A stretch of 38,944 bases of DNA, from NCBI RefSeq assembly GCF_004348545.1, contig NZ_SMKL01000059.1:1-38944 (forward strand), given 5' to 3'. The stretch is from Jiangella ureilytica (GTDB lineage: Bacteria > Actinomycetota > Actinomycetes > Jiangellales > Jiangellaceae). Numbering within the stretch: the first letter of the stretch is position 1; each line of letters begins with the position of its first letter. Below the pieces are notes generated by a model. It worked only from the letters and a program-made list of their open reading frames with translations. It had not been told where the DNA came from and did no database searches. The translations under genes and the position numbers were made by a program. Below, in pieces: positions 9,663 through 16,822 of the stretch.

Positions 9663-11828
9663 ATGCGTATGAGTCTCAACGGGACGAGCGTCGCGAGGCG
9701 GTGGCGGCTGGGACTGGCCGCGGCCGCGGTCACGACGCTCGTCGTCGGCGTGGCGGGTGCCGGTCAGGCGGCGCCGCCGGACTTCGAGGTCCAGCCGATC
9801 GACCCGCAGAACTGGAAGAACCAGTACGACATGACCTGGGACGACTGGACCGACATCCCGGGCACCGAGTGGAACGACCCCGACGCCGTGCCGAGCGTGC
9901 GTGGCCTGCGGATCGCGCTGGTGGCGGTCGACTTCCCGGACCAGCCGTTCGTCATGACCCAGGAGAAGCAGAGCGACCTGTTCGGCAACCCGCAGATCGA
10001 CCCGATCTCGCGCGACGAGGTGCCGCAGTTCTACCACGACTTCTACATGGTCCCGAACGAGTACAACCACGGCCGCACCATCCAGGAGTACTGGATGGAG
10101 CAGAGCCGCGGCCGGCTCGGCGTCAGTGAGATGGACGTCTTCGGCGCCTACCAAGTGCCGCGCAACCTGTTCGAGTACGGCCTGAACGAGTGGGGCCAGA
10201 CCTCCGCCTGTCCCGAGGGCTTCACCTGCAACGGGAACCTCGACCGCGACGTCGACACCGTCTGGAAGGCCGACCTGGCCGCCAAGGGCATCCCGTGCCC
10301 CGACAACCGGTGCGGCTATGACGTCATCCTGCGGGTCTACGCCGGCTACGACGAGACCAGCATCTGGCAGGAGTACGGCGAGATGATGTTCAACACCAAG
10401 GAGGACATCCCCGACGAGTGGGGGCCGCCCGCCTCGGTCGACCCGGACAACTCGATGCCGAACTGGGCGCCCACGCGTTACGTCGAGTGGACCTCGTGGC
10501 GGGCCGCGGCCCAGCAGTGGGGCCTCTCGTCGATCCGCCAGGCGGAGAGCTCGGGCACCATCACGCACGAGATGGGGCACTTCTTCTTCAGCATCGGCGA
10601 CAACAACAACAACCCGTTCACCAACCGGCAGAACCCGCCGCAGCCGTTCCACCGGGTCGGCTCGGCCCCCTGGGACATGATGGACCGCGGCTCGTTCAAC
10701 GGACCCGGCGGTCACCACATGCGCTGGGTCGTGCCGCCGAACATGGGCGGCTGGTCGCCGTCGGGCCTCATGGTCCGCAACAAGGAACACGCCCAGATCC
10801 TGCCGGCCGAGAACGTGCTGGACGTCAGCCGCGACGCGCTGGCCTCCACCGGTCTCGTCGTCGACGAGGTGACGGCGCGCGCCGTCGACCCGGGTGCCGA
10901 GGGCACCTCGGGCATCAAGGTCCGGCTCGACGGCCCGGGCCCGGTTCCGGACCGCACGCCGTTCTGCGACGCCAACGCCGACCCGTTCTGCCACACCGAT
11001 CCTGTGGACGTCGACCCCAGCCCGACCGTGGTGAACAACCAGACCGGGTGGGACACCTACACCCTCGAGGTCGTCGACCGCATGGGCTTCGACTCGTTCA
11101 ACCCCGACAGCGGCGTCATCATCGCCAAGAACAAGACCAACGAGCGGCCGGCCCGCGACACCTGCGGGTACAACTGCTTCAACTGGGTCATCGACGCCAA
11201 CCCGCAGGACATCGGGCTGGTCGACTTCTACAAGCCGGACGGCACCCCCGTCGTGGCGACCATCGCCGACCACCGCCAGCTCAACGACGCCGCGTTCAAG
11301 GCCGGGCTGAACTCCGGTTCGGAGTACGAGTACGTCGACGAGCACAACCGCCTGCACTTCTACGTCATCGACGTGGAACGCGACGACGAGGGCGTGCTGT
11401 CGTACACCCTCGCGGTGCGCTCGCTCGACGGCGACGGCGCGCAGGAGCGCGGGGTCGAGCTGGGCGAGGCCGACGTCGATGGCATCCGCGCCAGCCAGGC
11501 CGCGCAGTGCACCTTCCCGCTGACCAATACGGGCGAGGAGGCGACGAACACCGCCGGCCACGTCAGCGACGCCGGCGACGAGCTGAACAACGACGTCTAC
11601 CGGCTCTCGGTCGACTCCAGCGGCAAGGGCTGGACGGCCGAGCTCGACAACGCCCTCACCACCGCTCGCGCCGGTGAGACGGTCGAGGTCCCGGTGTACG
11701 TCACGCGCGAGCCGACCGCGGCTCGGAACACCACGGTCACCCTCACCGCGACGTCGGAGAGCGACCCGTCGGCCACGCAGCAGGTCACCTGCACCGTGGC
11801 CGTGAAGGACACCAACCCCCGGCGGTGA
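9663..11828 (+). CDS. Secreted M6 family metallopeptidase, paralog 2
   Basis: A 721-residue secreted peptidase. ATG at 9663 follows GAGGAGA; a second ATG lies two codons later. The signal peptide (RRWRLGLAAAAVTTLVVGVA) ends at GQA, about residue 36. The mature start PPDFEVQPIDPQNWKNQYDM is shared with paralog 3. The zinc motif HEMGH is at residues 302-306 but is followed by FFFSIGDNNNN, so the conserved Gly of HExxHxxGxxD is missing and the Asp sits one residue further on. M6 landmarks WDMMDRGSFNGPGGHHMRW follow. Ten cysteines occur as close pairs (PDNRC, DPFC, TCGYNC). The C-terminus is the same beta-sandwich type as in paralog 1. It is the head of a likely unit with paralog 3, though a terminator hairpin lies between them. 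Confidence 0.9.
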   Translation: MRMSLNGTSVARRWRLGLAAAAVTTLVVGVAGAGQAAPPDFEVQPIDPQNWKNQYDMTWDDWTDIPGTEWNDPDAVPSVRGLRIALVAVDFPDQPFVMTQEKQSDLFGNPQIDPISRDEVPQFYHDFYMVPNEYNHGRTIQEYWMEQSRGRLGVSEMDVFGAYQVPRNLFEYGLNEWGQTSACPEGFTCNGNLDRDVDTVWKADLAAKGIPCPDNRCGYDVILRVYAGYDETSIWQEYGEMMFNTKEDIPDEWGPPASVDPDNSMPNWAPTRYVEWTSWRAAAQQWGLSSIRQAESSGTITHEMGHFFFSIGDNNNNPFTNRQNPPQPFHRVGSAPWDMMDRGSFNGPGGHHMRWVVPPNMGGWSPSGLMVRNKEHAQILPAENVLDVSRDALASTGLVVDEVTARAVDPGAEGTSGIKVRLDGPGPVPDRTPFCDANADPFCHTDPVDVDPSPTVVNNQTGWDTYTLEVVDRMGFDSFNPDSGVIIAKNKTNERPARDTCGYNCFNWVIDANPQDIGLVDFYKPDGTPVVATIADHRQLNDAAFKAGLNSGSEYEYVDEHNRLHFYVIDVERDDEGVLSYTLAVRSLDGDGAQERGVELGEADVDGIRASQAAQCTFPLTNTGEEATNTAGHVSDAGDELNNDVYRLSVDSSGKGWTAELDNALTTARAGETVEVPVYVTREPTAARNTTVTLTATSESDPSATQQVTCTVAVKDTNPRR

Positions 11829-11855
11829 TCGCCGGTCAGTCCTGACCACGACGGC

Positions 11856-11891
11856 CGGCCCGGGCCCGTCCACCGCGACGGGCCCGGGCCG
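11856..11891 (+). terminator. Strong terminator hairpin between M6 paralogs 2 and 3
   Basis: CGGCCCGGGCCCGTC (11856-11870) and GACGGGCCCGGGCCG (11877-11891) form a perfect 15-base-pair stem with a 6-base loop. It lies 28 bases after the stop codon. I see no good promoter in the 62 bases before paralog 3, so leaky read-through may set a lower level for paralog 3 and the lipoproteins behind it. Confidence 0.8.
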
Positions 11892-11953
11892 CCCGCAGGG
11901 GCTTGCAGCCGGCCGCAGGGTCCGACGCCAGTCCCGAATGAAGGAGAGCGCGC

Positions 11954-14083
11954 ATGAGACTCATGAACGGACCTCGCCTCACACTTCGCGCCGCCGGCTT
12001 CGCGTTCGCTGCCTCAGCCCTGGTCCTCGGGCTGTCGGCGGGCGCGGTGCAGGCCGATCCGCCGGACTTCGTCGTCGAGCCGATCGACCCGCAGAACTGG
12101 AAGAACCAGTACGACATGACCTGGGACGACTGGACCGACATCCCGGGCACCGAGTGGAACGACCCGGACGTCAAGCCGAGCGAGCGGGGCCTGCGCATCG
12201 CGCTCGTCGCGGTCGACTTCAAGGACGTCCCGTTCGTCATCACCCAGCCGAAGGGCTCCGACCCGTTCGGCAACCCGCAGATCGACCCGATCGCGCACGA
12301 GGACGTCCCGGAGTTCTACCGCGACTACTACATGGAGCCGAACGAGTACAACCACGGCCGCACCATCCACGAGTACTGGATGGAGCAGAGCCGTGGCCGT
12401 CTCGGCGTGAACGAGATGGACACCTTCGGCCCGTACACCCTGCCGCGCAACCAGTTCGAGTACGGCCTCAACGAGAGCTGGATCCGCAACGCGCCGGGCG
12501 AGCACTGTCCGGAGGGCTACACCTGCAACGGCAACGTCGAGGGCGACGCCGACACCCTGTGGCGTGCCGACCTCGCCGCGCAGGGTACGCCCTGTGTGGG
12601 CAGCCGGTGCGGCTACGACGTCGTGCTGCGCGTCTACGCCGGCTACGACCAGACCTCGGTCTGGCAGGAGTTCGGCGAGATGATGTTCCAGACCAAGGAG
12701 GACGTGCCCGAGGAGTGGGGCCCGCCGGCCTGGCTCGACCCGGACAACTCGATGCCGAACTGGGCGCCCACCCGCTACGTCGAGTGGACCTCGTGGCTCG
12801 CGTCGTCGCAGCGCTGGGGCAGCGCCTCCATCCGCCAGGCGGAGAGCTCGGGCACCATCACGCACGAGATGGGGCACTTCTTCTTCAGCATCGGCGACAA
12901 CAACAACAACCCGTTCTCGGACCGGCAGAACCCGCCGTCGCCGTTCCACCGGGTGGGATCGGCGCCGTGGGACATGATGGACCGCGGCTCGTTCAACGGC
13001 CCAGGTGGTCACCACATGCGCTGGGTGGTTCCGCCGAACATGGGCGGCTGGGCGCCGGCCGGCCTGATGCTGCGCAACAGGATGCTCGCCGGCATCGCCG
13101 ACGACCTGGTGGAGCTCAGCCGCGAGAACCTGGCCACCACGGGTGTCTTCGTCGACGACGTGACGGCGCGCGCCGCCGACGCCGGCGAGGGCGGCACGTC
13201 GGGCGTCCGGATCCGGCTCGACGGTGCGGGCATCCCGGACCGAACCCCGGACTGTGACGCCAACACCGACCCGTTCTGCCACACCGATCGCCTCGCCAAC
13301 GGCACTACCGGCTGGGACGACTACACCGTCGAGGTCATCGACCGCATGGGCTTCGACTCGTTCACACCCGACAGCGGCGTGATGATCGCGAAGAACAAGC
13401 CCCGCGGCTCGAACACCTGCGGCTACAGCTGCTTCAACTGGACCATCGACGCCAACCCGCAGGACATCGGGATGGTCGACTTCTACCGGCCGGACGGCAC
13501 CCCGGTCATGGCGTCGATCGCCGATCACCGCCAGCTCAACGACGCCCTCTTCCACGCCGGCACCAATTCCGGCTCGGAGTACGAATACGTCGATGAGCAC
13601 AACCGGCTGCACTTCTACGTCATCGACGTGGAGCGCGACGACGAGGGCGTGCTGTCGTACACCCTCGCGGTGCGCTCGCTCGACGGTGACGGCGACCAGG
13701 AGCGTGGCGTCGAGCTGGGCGAGGCCGACATCGAGGGCATCCGGACCAGCCAGGCGGCTCAGTGCACCTTCCCGCTGACCAACAGTGGCGAAGCTGCGTC
13801 GACGACGACCGGTCACCCGACCGACGTCGCCGACTCGCTGGACAACGACGTCTACCGGCTGTCGGTCGAGTCCAGCGGCCAGGGCTGGACGGCGCAGCTG
13901 GACAACGCGCTCACGACGGCGCGGGCCGGCGACACCGTCGAGGTGCCGGTCTACGTCACGCGCGAGACGCCGGCGGCGCGCGAGACCACGGTCACGCTCA
14001 CCGCGACGTCCGAGAGCGACCCGACGGCCACCCAGTCCGTCGCCTGTACGGTTGCGGTCAAGGACACCAACCCGCGCCGTTGA
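11954..14083 (+). CDS. Secreted M6 family metallopeptidase, paralog 3
   Basis: A 709-residue secreted peptidase, closely related to paralog 2 along its whole length. ATG at 11954 follows AAGGAGAG (11942-11949). The signal peptide ends at VQA, about residue 34. The mature N-terminus PPDFVVEPIDPQNWKNQYDM and the zinc region HEMGHFFFSIGDNNNN (HEMGH at residues 304-308) match paralog 2, including the lost Gly and one-residue shift after HExxH. Two blocks of 87-88 bases are identical to paralog 2 even at silent positions, pointing to recent duplication or gene conversion. It has ten cysteines in the same pairs as paralog 2. Downstream, 33 bases lead to two lipoprotein genes that probably share its transcript. 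Confidence 0.9.
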   Translation: MRLMNGPRLTLRAAGFAFAASALVLGLSAGAVQADPPDFVVEPIDPQNWKNQYDMTWDDWTDIPGTEWNDPDVKPSERGLRIALVAVDFKDVPFVITQPKGSDPFGNPQIDPIAHEDVPEFYRDYYMEPNEYNHGRTIHEYWMEQSRGRLGVNEMDTFGPYTLPRNQFEYGLNESWIRNAPGEHCPEGYTCNGNVEGDADTLWRADLAAQGTPCVGSRCGYDVVLRVYAGYDQTSVWQEFGEMMFQTKEDVPEEWGPPAWLDPDNSMPNWAPTRYVEWTSWLASSQRWGSASIRQAESSGTITHEMGHFFFSIGDNNNNPFSDRQNPPSPFHRVGSAPWDMMDRGSFNGPGGHHMRWVVPPNMGGWAPAGLMLRNRMLAGIADDLVELSRENLATTGVFVDDVTARAADAGEGGTSGVRIRLDGAGIPDRTPDCDANTDPFCHTDRLANGTTGWDDYTVEVIDRMGFDSFTPDSGVMIAKNKPRGSNTCGYSCFNWTIDANPQDIGMVDFYRPDGTPVMASIADHRQLNDALFHAGTNSGSEYEYVDEHNRLHFYVIDVERDDEGVLSYTLAVRSLDGDGDQERGVELGEADIEGIRTSQAAQCTFPLTNSGEAASTTTGHPTDVADSLDNDVYRLSVESSGQGWTAQLDNALTTARAGDTVEVPVYVTRETPAARETTVTLTATSESDPTATQSVACTVAVKDTNPRR

Positions 14084-14116
14084 TCACCAGTGGGTCCCGG
14101 GGAAGGAACTGATCCC

Positions 14117-14644
14117 GTGCGACTTGCGCGAAGGCCGACCGCGAGGTCTCAGACGACGGCGGGTCCCGCAAGGGATGGGGAAGCACTGCGTGGCCGAGCG
14201 GCGCTCGCCCTCGCCGTCGGCGTCATGGTGCCGGCGGTGCTCGCCGGATGCTCCGGATCGGACGCCGACGACACCAGCGCGTCCGGCTCGGACGAGGCCG
14301 GTGTCATCAGGGTGCTCATCCCGGACGGCAACCTGCGCCGGCTCGGTGAGCCGTGCAACGGGGCGGGCGCATTCCGCTCCGTCCATGCCGAGGCGAGCTT
14401 CACCGTCCAGGACGGCGACGGCGTCGAGGTGGCGCGCGGCGAGCTGCCCAGCGGCACCGCCGAGAAGATGATGGACGTCAGCTTCCGCGAGGGCATGCGG
14501 CAGCCGACGATGTGCGTCATGGACGTCGACGTCGAGGGTTTGACCTCCGCCGATGGCCAGACGTTCGTGGTGGGCGACGGCTTCGAGGTGACCATCGAGC
14601 CGAGCGATGACGCAGGACTGATCGGAGAGGTGTTGATCTCGTGA
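14117..14644 (+). CDS. Small lipoprotein of unknown function
   Basis: A 175-residue predicted lipoprotein. The start is taken as GTG at 14117 because GGGGAAGGAA lies 9 bases before it; the frame is open back to 14090. A long basic N-terminus leads to a hydrophobic stretch and the lipobox VLAGC with Cys at residue 45. The mature part begins with a Ser/Asp/Ala linker, then a probable all-beta domain (VIRVLIPDGNLRRLGEPCNG, SFTVQDGDGVEVARGEL) with two cysteines that could pair. No known enzymatic motif is visible. Its stop overlaps the GTG of the thioredoxin-fold lipoprotein as GTGA, so the two are translationally coupled and probably work together at the outer face of the membrane. Function unknown. 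Confidence 0.8.
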   Translation: MRLARRPTARSQTTAGPARDGEALRGRAALALAVGVMVPAVLAGCSGSDADDTSASGSDEAGVIRVLIPDGNLRRLGEPCNGAGAFRSVHAEASFTVQDGDGVEVARGELPSGTAEKMMDVSFREGMRQPTMCVMDVDVEGLTSADGQTFVVGDGFEVTIEPSDDAGLIGEVLIS

Positions 14645-15204
14645 GGCGCGTGCTGGTTGCGGTCGTGGCGGTGCTCGGCCTGGTGGCCCTGGCCGGGTGC
14701 TCGGAGTCCGACGACCCCGCGGCCGTGTCGTTCGAGCTGCCCGGCGAGGTCCCGAGCGACGTGACGTTCATCGAGGCACCGGCCGACTCGCCCGCGGCGC
14801 CGCCGTTCGAGCTCGAGCTGCTCGACGGCAGCACCCTCGACCTCGCCGAGCAGTGGGAGGAGCGGCCGGTCGTCCTCGTCTTCTTCGAGTCGTTCTGCGA
14901 GCTGTGCTCGCAGCAGCAGGCCGAGATCACCGAGCTCAGCAAGGAGTACCAGGACGCGATCCTGTTCGTCGGCGTCGGCAGCACCAGCAGTCCCGAGGAC
15001 GCGGCGACCTACGTGCGCGAGCACGACATCACCTACCCGGTCGGGCTCGACCCCGACGGCGAGGTCTTCCGGCGCTACGGCGTCGACGAGCCGCCACTGG
15101 TGGCGCTGGTCGCCCATGGCGGTCACCTGGTCCGCGGCTGGCCGGGCGGCGTCGAGGACCTCGGCACCCAGCTGACCGAGTTCGCCGTCGAACCGGCGGA
15201 ATGA
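14641..15204 (+). CDS. Thioredoxin-fold lipoprotein (TlpA/redoxin-like)
   Basis: A 187-residue membrane-anchored thiol oxidoreductase. The signal peptide ends in the lipobox ALAGC with Cys20. The domain follows the AhpC-TSA/redoxin plan: FELELLDGSTLDLAEQW, then strand VVLVFFESFCELC with the active pair C86-E-L-C89, then a helix, VGVGSTSSPEDAATYVREH, and a likely cis-Pro loop at DEPPLVALV. It acts outside the membrane and could make, reduce or shuffle disulfides. The upstream M6 peptidases of the same cluster carry even numbers of paired cysteines, so they are plausible clients; this link is inference. Resistance to oxidants or electron transfer to another partner are alternatives. Confidence 0.85.
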   Translation: MRRVLVAVVAVLGLVALAGCSESDDPAAVSFELPGEVPSDVTFIEAPADSPAAPPFELELLDGSTLDLAEQWEERPVVLVFFESFCELCSQQQAEITELSKEYQDAILFVGVGSTSSPEDAATYVREHDITYPVGLDPDGEVFRRYGVDEPPLVALVAHGGHLVRGWPGGVEDLGTQLTEFAVEPAE

Positions 15205-15232
15205 CCGTCTGAGAGCCGAATGGCGGCATCAG

Positions 15233-15246
15233 TCCGATTGCTCGGA
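15233..15246 (+). promoter_or_regulatory. Inverted repeat in the pucR-type gene promoter region
   Basis: TCCGA-TTGC-TCGGA lies 76 bases before the regulator ATG and just before an AT-rich patch (15249-15280) that likely holds the promoter. I cannot fix -35 and -10 boxes with confidence. The repeat could be an autoregulatory site or a weak terminator stem for the lipoprotein gene, whose stop is 28 bases upstream. Confidence 0.3.
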
Positions 15247-15321
15247 TTCACTTAAGTAGCATGTGATATGTTACTGTTTCTTCACCCGTGAGCCACTCCC
15301 AGCACGGCAGCGGAGGCGACC

Positions 15322-16620
15322 ATGGAACTCTCGATGCAGCAGATCCTGGAGAGCCTGGCGCAGCGAGTGGGCCGACCCGCCGTTCTCGAGGACCGCTTCA
15401 TGCGGCTCATCGCGTTCAGCTCGCACGACGGGCCCATCGACGAAGTGCGCGAGGACTCGATCCTGCGCCGGCACGCATCCGCCGAGGTGCGCGGCTGGCT
15501 GAAGCGGTTCGCGCTGCCGAACCTGCGCCGGCCGCTGCGGCTGCCCGCCAATCCCGACCTGCACATGCTGGCTCGCCTCTGCGTGCCCGTGGTGCACCGC
15601 GGCAAGCTGCTCGGCCACCTGTGGTTCGTCGACCCCGACGGCAGCATGACCGACGCCGACCTCGACGCCTGTATGCAGGGCGCGGCCGAGCTGGGTGAGT
15701 GGCTGCACCGCGAGAGCGTGGCGAGCCTGTTCTCGTCCGCACGCCTCGCCGACACCATGCACATGCTCCTGAGCAGTTCGCCGATGAGCGGCCAGGCGGC
15801 CGGCAGCCTCATCGAGGCCGGGTACATGCCCGCCCACGACGGTGTCGTCGCCGTGGTGCTGCAGGGGGTGCCGCGCCGCTCCGGCGCCGTCGACATCGAG
15901 GACGCGCTCGCCCAGGGCGTCGCCGACTTCCGCCGCATGGTCCGCCGCGGCCAGGCGCTCGACCTCATCAACCGCGACCACGCCGTGCTGCTGCTCTCGT
16001 GTGCCGGCGAGCACGACATGTACGTCGACGAGCGGATCGAGGCGCTGGTCGACCTCACCCGCACGGCGTTGCTGTCGACGGGGACCGACGCGGGGCTGGT
16101 CGTCGGCGTCGGCAGCCGCCGCGACGCGCTCGACGACTCCTACGCCTCGTTCCGCGAGGCCCGCATGTCCGCCGACGCCGCCCGCCTCCTCCCCGGCCTC
16201 GGCGATGTCGTCCACTGGTCGCGGCTGGGCATCCACCAGATCGTGGTCAAGCTCGCCTCACTGGGCGAGGAGGTGCCGACGGTCCATCCCGGCCTGGGCA
16301 ACCTGCTCGACGACCCCGACGCGCTGCCGCTGCTCGAGACGCTCGAGACCTATCTCGACGTCGCCGGCAACGCGCAGCTCACCGCCGAGCGGCTCAACCT
16401 GCACCGGACGTCTCTGTACTACCGCCTGCAGCGGCTCGAGCAGCTGGCGCACACCAACCTCAAGAGCGGCGCCGAGCGACTCGCCCTGCACCTGTCGCTC
16501 AAGGTGGCGCGCATGACCGGCCAGTACGCCCCCCGCCAGGGCGGCGTCGACGCCCCGGTGCCGGCCGGTGCCACCGGCACCGACAACGTCACCCCCTTCC
16601 CGGCGGTCGCCTCGCGCTAG
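15322..16620 (+). CDS. PucR family transcriptional regulator
   Basis: A 432-residue DNA-binding regulator. ATG at 15322 follows GGAGGCG (15310-15316). The N-terminal ~130 residues look like a sensory GAF/PAS-like domain (RPAVLEDRFMRLIAFSS, PVVHRGKLLGHLWFVDPDG). The middle resembles the GGDEF-like domain of CdaR/PucR proteins (VGVGSRRDALDDSYASFREA). The C-terminal PucR helix-turn-helix is clear: LLETLETYLDVAGNAQLTAE, then RLNLHRTSLYYRLQRLEQL. PucR proteins often control use of nitrogen compounds such as purines, amino acids or peptides. It is the only regulator inside the peptidase block, so it is the best candidate to control these genes. That assignment is by position only. Confidence 0.9.
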   Translation: MELSMQQILESLAQRVGRPAVLEDRFMRLIAFSSHDGPIDEVREDSILRRHASAEVRGWLKRFALPNLRRPLRLPANPDLHMLARLCVPVVHRGKLLGHLWFVDPDGSMTDADLDACMQGAAELGEWLHRESVASLFSSARLADTMHMLLSSSPMSGQAAGSLIEAGYMPAHDGVVAVVLQGVPRRSGAVDIEDALAQGVADFRRMVRRGQALDLINRDHAVLLLSCAGEHDMYVDERIEALVDLTRTALLSTGTDAGLVVGVGSRRDALDDSYASFREARMSADAARLLPGLGDVVHWSRLGIHQIVVKLASLGEEVPTVHPGLGNLLDDPDALPLLETLETYLDVAGNAQLTAERLNLHRTSLYYRLQRLEQLAHTNLKSGAERLALHLSLKVARMTGQYAPRQGGVDAPVPAGATGTDNVTPFPAVASR

Positions 16621-16667
16621 GTGGCCCGGCCGACACGTTGGTCGGCGGTCGCAAGGTGGCAGAGATG

Positions 16668-16723
16668 CCATGATCATCCAAGAAACAGGCCCCTATCACG
16701 GCCCGGCACTTGGATGATCATGG
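16668..16723. repeat. Perfect 15-base inverted repeat with low GC
   Basis: CCATGATCATCCAAG (16668-16682) and CTTGGATGATCATGG (16709-16723) are perfect reverse complements around a 26-base centre. Each arm contains the 8-base palindrome ATGATCAT and is under 50 percent GC in a ~72 percent GC setting. It sits between two convergent genes. It may be a dispersed palindromic repeat, a protein-binding site or a transcription stop; a separate GC-rich hairpin follows it. Confidence 0.75.
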
Positions 16724-16756
16724 AGGGCTGGCGGTGCTGATGGTCGGCGTGGAAGA

Positions 16757-16804
16757 ACCGGCCACCGGGGCCGTCGCTGCGGACGGCGGCACCCGGTGGC
16801 CGGT
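16757..16804. terminator. Large terminator hairpin between the PucR gene and M6 paralog 4
   Basis: ACCGGCCACCGGG (16757-16769) pairs perfectly with CCCGGTGGCCGGT (16792-16804). Inside, GCCGTC (16770-16775) pairs with GACGGC (16782-16787) around a 6-base loop. The hairpin lies 18 bases beyond the stop of the minus-strand peptidase and can work in both directions. Confidence 0.75.
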
Positions 16805-16822
16805 GGGGGTGTGGCGAGATGG

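Noticed and set aside
9615-16236. Long minus-strand frames opposite the M6 and PucR genes
   Set aside because: They are composition shadows; the plus-strand frames have signal peptides, zinc motifs and ribosome sites.
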